Source of the DNA: DATKMG01 sp035541995
Lineage (GTDB): Bacteria; Acidobacteriota; Terriglobia; Versatilivoradales; Versatilivoraceae
Direction: 5' to 3'
NCBI GenBank assembly: GCA_035541995.1
Contig: DATKMG010000543.1
Location: forward strand, 1-15,896
Length of the DNA: 15,896 nt
Shown here: positions 1 through 6,123 of the stretch, piece by piece
How positions within the stretch are numbered: the stretch's first letter is position 1
How the letters are laid out: every line of letters begins with the position of its first letter
The notes under the pieces: model-generated
What the model saw: only the letters and a program-made list of their open reading frames with translations
Databases searched by the model: none
What the model was told of the DNA's origin: nothing
Translations under genes and position numbers: made by a program

Positions 1-677
1 GCACAAGTCAGGCTCGGTTCGACCGGGCACTGGACCGCTTCAAGCTCGCGGCCGAGTTGGGAGATTTCCTGGGAGCTGAGACGCTTCATTTGGCAAGTTA
101 TGCCCCGCCCGTCCGTTACCTCGGAGGAAGGCCTTACCAACTCGACGATAACGCTGGCTACGCCTTTGCCAATCACAGCCGAATCCACATTCCGCGTAAG
201 TTCGAGTGGGACCAAGTCTGGGGTCGGCTGGTGAAATCCTGCCAATCCTGCACTGATATTGCCGCTCAACACGGAAAAACTGTAATTATGGAGCCAAGGG
301 TGGGCGAAGTCATCTGCACGGTGGATTCCCTGCTTCGTCTGATGGAACATGTAGGGCGCCCTAATTTCAAGGCCAACTTTGATACGGCCCATTTCTCCGC
401 GCAGAGGGAAAATGTGCCGCTGGCACTGATGAAGTTAAAGGGAAAGTTCGCCAATATCCACATTGCCGACAACAATCCGGTCAACACAGAGCATCTCCCG
501 CTAGGAGACGGGATTATTGATTGGATGGAATTCTTCAGGGTCCTCAAGACATTGCGTTATGACGGGTACTTAGGCCTTGACCTCGGCATGACCAAGTCGT
601 TGGTCCAAGCCTATCGGAGATCCCTGGATCGAATTAAGGCCTTAGCCTCTGATCTTAAGTTCAAGGTTGAAATCTGA
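1..677 (+). CDS. Sugar phosphate isomerase/epimerase-like TIM-barrel protein, 5' truncated
   Basis: The reading frame is open from base 3, so the gene begins outside the window and the first in-window start-like codon (TTG at 57) is not its start. About 224 C-terminal residues are present. They look like the xylose-isomerase-like TIM barrel (AP endonuclease 2 family) used by many sugar isomerases and epimerases. Likely metal-binding positions lie in MEPRVGE, in NFDTAHF and in NIHIADN, followed by the typical GDGIIDW stretch near the end of the barrel. The substrate cannot be told from the sequence. It is the only gene on the plus strand, is convergent with the flagellar cluster, and ends 60 bases from the acetyltransferase gene. 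It is probably unrelated to motility. Family is fairly certain; exact function is not. Confidence 0.8.
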   Translation, partial: TSQARFDRALDRFKLAAELGDFLGAETLHLASYAPPVRYLGGRPYQLDDNAGYAFANHSRIHIPRKFEWDQVWGRLVKSCQSCTDIAAQHGKTVIMEPRVGEVICTVDSLLRLMEHVGRPNFKANFDTAHFSAQRENVPLALMKLKGKFANIHIADNNPVNTEHLPLGDGIIDWMEFFRVLKTLRYDGYLGLDLGMTKSLVQAYRRSLDRIKALASDLKFKVEI

Positions 678-737
678 GGAATGACACAACCTTCGGATTG
701 AAGGAAGCACAACGCAGTACATTTCTGCTAAGTCATT

Positions 738-1685
738 TCAATCTTGAACCTTGTCCCACGCAAATGCATCGAAGTAGAACAAGGGTTCGAATCCCAGTTT
801 TCGATAGAGGTTCAGGGCTCTCTGGTTCTCGCAAGTGACGGAAAGCGAAACGCTGAAGTAACCAATCTCTGAGAGTGCCCGGATCACCCGACTGACTAGG
901 ACGGTACCCAGGCCATGACCCTGGTAATCGGGTGCAACAGCGACCTGAGGGATGTGCCCGTTCTTTGTCGACACGACTGATGTCAGAATATAACCTGCTA
1001 ATCTTCGGCTGCTGCGGACCCAGGCGCAAAAGGAGGCTTCCCTCAGAAGAAGTCCGCAACCTGGTCGAAAAACCAGACTGCACAGGAATTCCAGGCAATC
1101 CGAAGGGGTTCGGTAATGGTGGGCCATTCCCCAGTCTGCGGTGCCCTGGTAAGCAAGGGAAGTCAATTCGGCAGCTGGCTCCAGTGCCGTGTCATTCCAT
1201 TTCTCTAATGACAGTTTATCTGAGAGGGGAATCGGCGCGCAGGGTTCGACCTGCCGCAGCAGGAAGCACCTTTCATATCTTCTGAAGCCCGAGCGCTCGA
1301 AGAACCGGCCTTGCCGGGATTTACGAAGATCGACCAGTTGAGCTTCGATGCGAGAAATGCCGGGATTTCTCCGGATAGACTCAATGTTGGCTCGAAGCAG
1401 CCGCTCTTCCAGACCCAAGCCATATAGCTTGGCGGTCACAAAGCAGTTGCCAAGCAGTCCCTGGCCTTGTCGGCACAAGTAGTAACTATAGCCAGCCGGT
1501 TGTCCCTCGAACAGGGCGACATGGCCGGGAAGTTCAGCGTGATCGATCATTTCGGATACAATCTGCTGTGGTTCTGAGTAGTCCCACTTGAGATCGCTGA
1601 TCCAGCTGGCTTGTTCTTCCCGGAGTATATCCGTCATTGAGTAGCAGCTGACCGATGAAAGGGGAATCAGTTCAACGCCGCGCAT
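738..1685 (-). CDS. Tandem GNAT-family N-acetyltransferase, last gene of the flagellar cluster
   Basis: This 315-residue protein has two GNAT-like halves. The C-terminal half (about 150-315) carries the acetyl-CoA pyrophosphate-binding motif A, QGHGLGT at 255-261, after the strand HIPQVAV, and a motif B ending in LYRKLGFEP at 293-301. The N-terminal half (about 1-145) is more degenerate but still shows FFERSGFRRY near 128-137, like the end of a GNAT fold, without a clear acetyl-CoA loop. By family it would transfer an acetyl group from acetyl-CoA to an amine; the acceptor is unknown. It starts 15 bases after the csrA stop on the same strand, so it is probably co-transcribed with fliW-csrA. 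The Shine-Dalgarno is weak, which suits translational coupling. A role in modifying a flagellar protein or glycan is inferred from position only. Confidence 0.8.
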   Translation of the reverse strand: MRGVELIPLSSVSCYSMTDILREEQASWISDLKWDYSEPQQIVSEMIDHAELPGHVALFEGQPAGYSYYLCRQGQGLLGNCFVTAKLYGLGLEERLLRANIESIRRNPGISRIEAQLVDLRKSRQGRFFERSGFRRYERCFLLRQVEPCAPIPLSDKLSLEKWNDTALEPAAELTSLAYQGTADWGMAHHYRTPSDCLEFLCSLVFRPGCGLLLREASFCAWVRSSRRLAGYILTSVVSTKNGHIPQVAVAPDYQGHGLGTVLVSRVIRALSEIGYFSVSLSVTCENQRALNLYRKLGFEPLFYFDAFAWDKVQD

Positions 1686-1700
1686 GGGATCGCCGAAGAC

Positions 1701-1949
1701 TCACTTGCCAAATTTGGGTTTGAGGCCCTTGCGCAAATCGGCGAGGGCCTCCTTTTGCGGAAGTGTTGATTTTGAGGCCGCCAGGTTTGCGGCAAGGATT
1801 TGCTCATAGACTTCGTAGCGATGGACAGACACTTCCAGGGGGGCCTTGATGCCGATTCGGACACTGTCTCTACCGATCTTGAGAACTTGAACCTCAATCT
1901 CATTTCCAATCATCAGCTTTTCGTCTTTCTTGCGGGTCACCACTAGCAT
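1701..1949 (-). CDS. csrA: CsrA, carbon storage/translational regulator
   Basis: CsrA is a small dimeric RNA-binding protein that recognises GGA motifs in mRNA leaders and usually blocks ribosome binding. The 82-residue sequence starts with MLVVTRKKDEKLMIG and keeps both RNA-contacting arginines, R6 in strand 1 and R44 in the VHRYEVYEQI stretch. It extends about 20 residues past the length of E. coli CsrA; in systems with FliW, the C-terminal region of CsrA is where FliW binds. fliW lies directly upstream, 60 bases away, as in other FliW-CsrA pairs. The leader contains only a modest AGGA 10 bases before the ATG, so it may itself be under CsrA control. The likely main target, flagellin mRNA, is not in the window. 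Confidence 0.95.
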   Translation of the reverse strand: MLVVTRKKDEKLMIGNEIEVQVLKIGRDSVRIGIKAPLEVSVHRYEVYEQILAANLAASKSTLPQKEALADLRKGLKPKFGK

Positions 1950-2009
1950 GGCGGTGGGGTCCTGGGGGCCAATTTGGACAGGTTCATCATTTTGAGCCCT
2001 CTGTCATTA

Positions 2010-2462
2010 CTACTCCGCTTGGCTCAGGCAACTATCGGGCAGGGACATCAGGGGCTGCCTAGTTTCGTAGCGGGAATCGGTCAAGACGATCTGCTTTCCT
2101 TTCATCAAGCGCTGGTTGATCAGCAGGGGAGCCCTCAAATTCACAGTTGACTGAGTCGGATCTTCTGGAATCACGGTGACTGCGTACATCACGACCTCGG
2201 AGGGTTCCTCCAACCCTAAACTTTCCTTGTCCTCGGGCGTGACTTGGCATTGGTAGTTTGAATCCAGGAGACGAGGGTCTATCACAGGAAAGGCTACGTA
2301 TGAATCGTCCAGAGATTGAAGGATCTTGAAGGGATCAGTGTCAGGACTTTCGATCAACACATAGTCCTTCAACTTGGCGAAGCCCAACATGCCCTCTTGT
2401 ATGTGGATGATCGCCTTCTCGTCGTATTCCAGTATCCCAAATGATTTGGTTTGGAACTGCAA
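2010..2462 (-). CDS. fliW: FliW, flagellar assembly factor and CsrA antagonist
   Basis: FliW binds flagellin and CsrA alternately. Free FliW sequesters CsrA and lets flagellin be translated, coupling synthesis to export. The 150-residue protein has the family N-terminus (FGILEYDEKAIIHIQEGMLGF), the DPFKILQSLDDSYVAFPVIDP stretch around 43-63 and a C-terminal NLRAPLLIN segment near 118-126. Its size is close to B. subtilis FliW (about 143). The start codon appears to be TTG: AGAGG, overlapping the flgL stop, sits 5 bases upstream, and no ATG or GTG fits better. It starts 8 bases after flgL and is followed by csrA, so it belongs to the flgL-fliW-csrA operon. Confidence 0.95.
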   Translation of the reverse strand: MQFQTKSFGILEYDEKAIIHIQEGMLGFAKLKDYVLIESPDTDPFKILQSLDDSYVAFPVIDPRLLDSNYQCQVTPEDKESLGLEEPSEVVMYAVTVIPEDPTQSTVNLRAPLLINQRLMKGKQIVLTDSRYETRQPLMSLPDSCLSQAE

Positions 2463-2467
2463 GAGAA

Positions 2468-2472
2468 CCTCT
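2468..2472 (-). promoter_or_regulatory. Ribosome binding site deciding the TTG start of fliW
   Basis: AGAGG lies 5 bases before TTG and overlaps the last bases of the flgL stop codon. This supports the TTG as start and suggests fliW translation is coupled to termination at flgL. Confidence 0.6.
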
Positions 2473-3367
2473 AACTGAGGAAGTCAAACAGAGAAACTTG
2501 CTGGACCTTCGCCTTTGCGCTCAGTGCCGCGTTTACGCCCTGCTCAGCCAGATTAAAATTGCTGATCGATTCTACCATATTGGCATCCGTCAAACGAGAA
2601 TCTTCGGACTTCAGCGCCAGGTCCTGATCACTCAACCGGCTATGGATCTCATTTACCAGGTTCGTGGTATTCCCCACAAACGCATCCAGAGTGTTCAATC
2701 TCTCCGAGATGGAATCCAGGTCCTGCAGCCTTGCATTGATAGCGGTCGTGTCATTGTTTTGGATAGCGGCTTTCAGGTCCGCCAGGGTCGTGAACATGGA
2801 AGGAGCTGTTTGGGCCAGATCCTGACCGGTGATATTAGTCTGCACCACTGTCGATGAATCCAGTCGGGAATAGATCGCCTCATTGTTTCCGTTGTAGGTA
2901 ACATTCCCGCTTCCGACTGGAGACTCCACAAAGGGAACCGTGCTGGTCTTGGTTCCAGCGAATAGGTAGGATCCGTTGAATTGCATATTCACATCTGAGA
3001 GGGCCTGCTTGATGGTCCCATCCACCCCTTCTGCCAGTGCAGAGCGGGTTTCCGGAGTGGTCGTGCCGGAAAGCGCTTGAGCAGCTAACACCTTGGCGTT
3101 GTCTAAGTTGCTGATCATGGATTGCAGCGCAGTGTCGGTAATGTCCAAGCGGCTTTTAACCTGATCATTGGTGGAAAGAAATTGGTCGTTTGCACTGGTA
3201 TTGGCCTGGATTTCGGAGCTGCGCATTGCGGCAAAGGGATCGTCCGACAGGTTGTTCACCTTCTTGCCCGACGATATCTCTTGTTGGGCCTGATCCATCC
3301 GGCCCTTGGCTCGGTAGATGTTTTCCAGAAAATCCCTGTCTTGCATGGATGGCGTAATGCGCGTCAT
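2471..3367 (-). CDS. flgL: FlgL, hook-filament junction protein (HAP3)
   Basis: FlgL forms the second junction layer between the hook and the flagellin filament and is exported by the flagellar type III system. The 298-residue sequence starts MTRITPSMQDRDFLENIY and has the flagellin-like N-terminal helical part (QQEISSGKKVNNLSDDPFAA, about 27-46). A variable centre with NGSYLFAGTKT at 130-140 follows, and a C-terminal helical part near 230-298 ends in NFNLAEQGVNAALSAKAKVQQVSLFDFL. Such N- and C-terminal helices pack together in the axial core. GGAGGAGG lies 4 bases before the ATG, a strong ribosome binding site. The 72-base leader after flgK holds several GGA motifs. fliW follows 8 bases downstream. 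Confidence 0.96.
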   Translation of the reverse strand: MTRITPSMQDRDFLENIYRAKGRMDQAQQEISSGKKVNNLSDDPFAAMRSSEIQANTSANDQFLSTNDQVKSRLDITDTALQSMISNLDNAKVLAAQALSGTTTPETRSALAEGVDGTIKQALSDVNMQFNGSYLFAGTKTSTVPFVESPVGSGNVTYNGNNEAIYSRLDSSTVVQTNITGQDLAQTAPSMFTTLADLKAAIQNNDTTAINARLQDLDSISERLNTLDAFVGNTTNLVNEIHSRLSDQDLALKSEDSRLTDANMVESISNFNLAEQGVNAALSAKAKVQQVSLFDFLS

Positions 3368-3371
3368 GATG

Positions 3372-3421
3372 CCTCCTCCGTGTTGTGGACTTGCTCACGC
3401 GAACAGAAAATCCATCATCCT
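3372..3421 (-). promoter_or_regulatory. Candidate CsrA-binding sites in the flgL leader
   Basis: The flgL leader contains AGGATG (3416-3421), matching the core of the CsrA consensus (ARGGAUG), a further GGA at 3411-3413, and GGAGGAGG at 3372-3379, which is also the Shine-Dalgarno. The first site can form a weak stem, ATTAT/ATGAT with one wobble pair, around TAGG. An upstream site plus one over the ribosome binding site is the arrangement known for the B. subtilis hag leader. This is a motif-level prediction. Confidence 0.35.
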
Positions 3422-3439
3422 AATAATCTCAACAGTCAA

Positions 3440-4882
3440 CTACGCTGTAGTGCCAATTATGCCAATCATGTCGCTGGTCACTTGGTCAATGACGCTGATG
3501 AATCGAGCTGAGGCCTCATAGGCCTTCTGGAAACGAATCAGGTTGATGGCCTCATCATCCAGCGAGACTCCCGACACCGAGTCCCTGAGATTCTTCACTT
3601 GGTTCAGCAAGGCTGATTGAGTGTCTGCACTTTGTTGGGCACTCTGCGTATCGGTCCCGATCTTAAATTGGAGCGCGGCATAGGCCTGGGCATATGTGAG
3701 GCTCCCTCCAGAGGCGAGTTTCTGGCTCGCCAGATTGGCCAATGCCAATGCGTTGGAATTGTCGCCTGGGGCACCAGAATGTCCCGGGTTGGGCGTAGGC
3801 GCAGGACTCGTTGGTAAGGGATCGGTCTGGCTGGCTGCGATCGTCTGACTATCTGCTGCGATGGTTGGGTTAAGCGAGAAGGTAAGAGCGGCTGAGGAGC
3901 CCGCCGCAACAGGATTGAAAAAGTCCACTCCTGCGTTACCGTAGAGATCAACGCCTAAATGGTGCTGGCTGTTCACGGAAGAGATGATATCAGAGGCCAG
4001 ATTATCCAGGTCCGTCTGATAGGCTGGAATTAATTGGTCGCGTGCTTGCACCAGTCCCGCCAGTTTTCCGCTCCCGACCCGGGTGGTAATATCAGTCAAC
4101 CCTGACATTACATGAACTGTTCCGTCCGGGGGGTTGCTGACCGCACGAAGGGGTTGGACAAAACCGGCCGTCACCAGGCTCTGCCCTCCTGCAAGCGATA
4201 TCGTTACGGTCCCGTCTTGTGCCTCGTAGTAGCTTACGTCCACTAACTCTGACAACTTGTTGATCAATTCACCTCGTTGATCGCGGAGACCATTGGCAGA
4301 TGCACCGCCTGCTTCAGCGGAGACTATATTAAGATTTATAGAACTGATGCTGGACGCCAGACTGTTGACTTGGTCCACAACACTCGATACCTGCTGGTTA
4401 AGGTTCTGGCGAATATCGACGAGTTGTTGGGTAGAACTCTGAAATGAAGAAGCCAAGTTCCTGGCTTGAGTGATCACGCTATTTCGAAATGGGACAGATT
4501 CAGGGTCCGTAGCGAGAGTGCTGAAACTATTGTAGAACTCGCTGATGTTTTGCTGCAGGCTCGAGTCATTCGCGTTAAACACACTTTGGACTTGTTGTAG
4601 GACATCCGAAAGGGCTTGTTCCCGGCTTTGATCCTGTGTGCCTTGACTTACCCGAAGCTCAACAAATCGATCTCTGACTGAACTTACGGTCTTGACGTCC
4701 ACACCCGTGCCGATTTCCCCTATCGATGTGATTAGGGAGGGAGAGGTCTCCAATTCAACCTGCTGGCGGCTGTAGCCGGGAGTATTGACGTTAGCTACAT
4801 TATTTCCGGTAACGCTTAGGCCAAGCTGCTGGGCAAGGAGAGAATTTCTTCCGATTTCCAGACTGCCGAATAGTGTCCCCAT
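3440..4882 (-). CDS. flgK: FlgK, hook-filament junction protein (HAP1)
   Basis: FlgK caps the hook and starts the junction on which FlgL and flagellin assemble. The chosen ATG is preceded by AGGAGG with a 7-base spacer and gives MGTLFGSLEIGRNSLLAQQ; an in-frame extension up to 4933 lacks such a site. The 480-residue protein has the basal-body rod motif LSVTGNNVANVNTPGYSRQQ at about 21-40, a coiled-coil-rich region near 100-200, a GLRDQRGELINKLSELVDV segment typical of FlgK, a Pro/Gly/Asn-rich linker before the last 100 residues, and a C-terminal helix LDDEAINLIRFQKAYEASAR. Its chaperone gene flgN is directly upstream and flgL is 72 bases downstream. A sigma-54-like site lies in the 97-base gap before it. 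Confidence 0.96.
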   Translation of the reverse strand: MGTLFGSLEIGRNSLLAQQLGLSVTGNNVANVNTPGYSRQQVELETSPSLITSIGEIGTGVDVKTVSSVRDRFVELRVSQGTQDQSREQALSDVLQQVQSVFNANDSSLQQNISEFYNSFSTLATDPESVPFRNSVITQARNLASSFQSSTQQLVDIRQNLNQQVSSVVDQVNSLASSISSINLNIVSAEAGGASANGLRDQRGELINKLSELVDVSYYEAQDGTVTISLAGGQSLVTAGFVQPLRAVSNPPDGTVHVMSGLTDITTRVGSGKLAGLVQARDQLIPAYQTDLDNLASDIISSVNSQHHLGVDLYGNAGVDFFNPVAAGSSAALTFSLNPTIAADSQTIAASQTDPLPTSPAPTPNPGHSGAPGDNSNALALANLASQKLASGGSLTYAQAYAALQFKIGTDTQSAQQSADTQSALLNQVKNLRDSVSGVSLDDEAINLIRFQKAYEASARFISVIDQVTSDMIGIIGTTA

Positions 4883-4916
4883 ATTATAGCCTCCTATGCC
4901 TGCTGCCTCATGGCTC

Positions 4917-4932
4917 GACAATTGATATGCCA
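4917..4932 (-). promoter_or_regulatory. Sigma-54-like promoter upstream of flgK
   Basis: The minus strand reads TGGCATATCAATTGTC. This fits TGGCAC-N5-TTGC with T for C at the end of each element, so the -12 element has GT where GC is expected. The GG dinucleotide is at the right distance. The predicted transcription start would be about 24 bases before the flgK ATG, a geometry almost the same as the site before flgF. Confidence 0.4.
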
Positions 4933-4979
4933 AATCCGAGTCGGGGAGGGTGTTACTTTCGAATTCAGTTCCAACTGAC

Positions 4980-5462
4980 TCAATAATTCACAGAGAGAAT
5001 CGCCGTCGCCGGCACTTGTGAGCCCTTGCCTGAAGGAGTGTAGGTTCTAACCGGACAGCAGGCTTCCAGCATCACGGACGTAAACTGCAGACCGCCAGTG
5101 ATTAGTAGAGCGTTCTTGTGAATGACCGATCGGATTTTCCTGGATGTATCTTCCAACGATTTACAGATAACCATTAACTGGGCACTAAATTGGGGCTCCA
5201 TGCCCTTGGCATATGCTTTAGCAGTATTCTTATGATCAGGTTCAACGGGGCTGCGGGCATTTTTGAGAAATTCGCTGATAGAAGAGTCCAATTCGGCCAG
5301 TTCCTGTAGCAGACGAGCCTCCCGATCGAGAGAATCCTCTAGTGCTGGAAGGTCATTGGCCATTAGAATCCTTGTCTTTTCCCTCATCAATTGGAGACAC
5401 CTCTGGTATCCCGTTAGCTTTCTTTCGTACAATTCGATTAAAGGTTCTCCTTTGCTAGCCAT
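4980..5462 (-). CDS. flgN: FlgN-family flagellar chaperone
   Basis: FlgN is a cytosolic type III chaperone that keeps FlgK and FlgL unfolded and delivers them to the export gate. The 160-residue protein is mostly helical with heptad-like Leu/Glu patterns (LYERKLTGYQRCLQLMREKT at 11-30, then REARLLQELAELDSSISEFL at 47-66). Its tail reads RTYTPSGKG, similar to the Tyr-x-Pro-x-Gly tail of many FlgN proteins. Sequence conservation in this family is low, so the call rests on size, helical pattern and position directly upstream of flgK. The ATG lies 3 bases after the stop of the small upstream gene, with AGG elements just before it, suggesting coupled translation. Confidence 0.85.
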   Translation of the reverse strand: MASKGEPLIELYERKLTGYQRCLQLMREKTRILMANDLPALEDSLDREARLLQELAELDSSISEFLKNARSPVEPDHKNTAKAYAKGMEPQFSAQLMVICKSLEDTSRKIRSVIHKNALLITGGLQFTSVMLEACCPVRTYTPSGKGSQVPATAILSVNY

Positions 5463-5465
5463 AAC

Positions 5466-5675
5466 CTATACCTGAATGTCCAGTAATCGACTCGCAGAGT
5501 CATCGGGCTCTAAGGAAGCGCGTTCGGTGGCCTGCCCTTCCGGCAAGCCATTGAAAGATTGATTCTTGGGAGGTTTCCCGCGTCGTTTTTGCGGATTACC
5601 CTGGTTCTCCTGGTTCGGCTGAATCCTTATCTGATCGAATACCGGACGGTCAACTTTGTGGATATCTTCTGTCAT
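5466..5675 (-). CDS. Small uncharacterised protein between flgM and flgN
   Basis: I do not recognise this 69-residue protein. It is strongly polar, rich in Asn, Gln, Pro and charged residues, with a basic patch QKRRGKPPKNQ near 29-39 and an acidic/Ser stretch before a hydrophobic tail LLDIQV. It has no signal peptide or membrane segment, and the composition suggests intrinsic disorder. The ATG has a purine-rich GGGGGAG immediately upstream, and the stop is 3 bases from the flgN ATG, so it is probably translated and coupled to flgN. Position suggests a cytosolic accessory of late flagellar export or of FlgM/FlgN, but this is inference. Overlapping plus-strand frames have no fitting context. 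Confidence 0.6.
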   Translation of the reverse strand: MTEDIHKVDRPVFDQIRIQPNQENQGNPQKRRGKPPKNQSFNGLPEGQATERASLEPDDSASRLLDIQV

Positions 5676-5718
5676 GTCTCCCCCTGTCTCTCACATGCTA
5701 CCGACGAGCCTGGGGATT

Positions 5719-5736
5719 CCGGAGACCTTTCTCCGG
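5719..5736 (-). repeat. Perfect 7-bp hairpin between flgM and the small gene
   Basis: On the minus strand CCGGAGA and TCTCCGG are exact complements separated by a 4-base loop (AAGG). No T-run follows, so it does not look like an intrinsic terminator. It could stabilise or separate the flgM message from the downstream flgN-flgK part. Confidence 0.5.
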
Positions 5737-5751
5737 GATGTGACTGCCTCC

Positions 5752-6069
5752 TTAGATGCTCAGGTCGATCAAATTCCTTCTGATCAGGGCGTCGGCAATC
5801 ATCTCGCCCTTCTTGTTATAGAGGCCTTGGTCAATAGCTTTGGTCAGTGAGTTCACCTTAGCCAAACGGAAATCAGGCTGAGAGTCCACCATCCTCCTTA
5901 TCCTTAAGAATTCCTGGGTATTATTCGATATGTTGACAGCATCCGTCGACCGGTTCGAAGCGTCCTTGAATGGCTTCACGCCGGGTTCGACTCTGGACTT
6001 CACTCCAGCTGGCAGGAGGATAAGGTTGGATTTGCCCTGAATTCCATCGACTGGCATGGTTTCCCCCAT
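5752..6069 (-). CDS. flgM: FlgM, anti-sigma-28 factor
   Basis: FlgM binds the flagellar sigma factor (FliA/SigD) until the hook is complete and is then exported, releasing late gene expression. The protein is up to 105 residues long. The first half looks disordered. The second half carries the family helices that clamp sigma-28: VNISNNTQEFLRIRRMVDSQ at about 45-64, VNSLTKAIDQGLY at 72-84, and EMIADALIRRNL at 89-100. Two ATG codons compete: 6069 (GGGGA upstream) and 6057 (GGGGGA upstream, giving 101 residues); the second fits better if the sigma-28-like promoter is used. It follows flgJ by 54 bases, and the stop is followed by a hairpin. Confidence 0.92.
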   Translation of the reverse strand: MGETMPVDGIQGKSNLILLPAGVKSRVEPGVKPFKDASNRSTDAVNISNNTQEFLRIRRMVDSQPDFRLAKVNSLTKAIDQGLYNKKGEMIADALIRRNLIDLSI

Positions 6070-6087
6070 TCTGGTTCCCCAATAGAC

Positions 6088-6115
6088 ATATCGTCCGCCG
6101 ATGGAAATTGCCTTA
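6088..6115 (-). promoter_or_regulatory. Weak sigma-28-like promoter before flgM
   Basis: The minus strand shows TAAG, 16 bases, then GACGATAT, compared with TAAA-N15-GCCGATAA for sigma-28. Six of eight -10 positions match, and the spacing is one base long. flgM is commonly under sigma-28 control elsewhere, so the location is sensible, but the match is imperfect. Confidence 0.3.
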
Positions 6116-6123
6116 AACTTAAT

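Noticed and set aside
690..704. Terminator between the convergent epimerase and acetyltransferase genes
   Set aside because: The stem is only 5 bp and no T-run follows on either strand.
932..1285. Plus-strand open frame inside the acetyltransferase gene
   Set aside because: It is antisense to a gene with clear GNAT motifs and shows no recognisable protein features; other plus-strand frames across the flagellar genes were rejected for the same reason.
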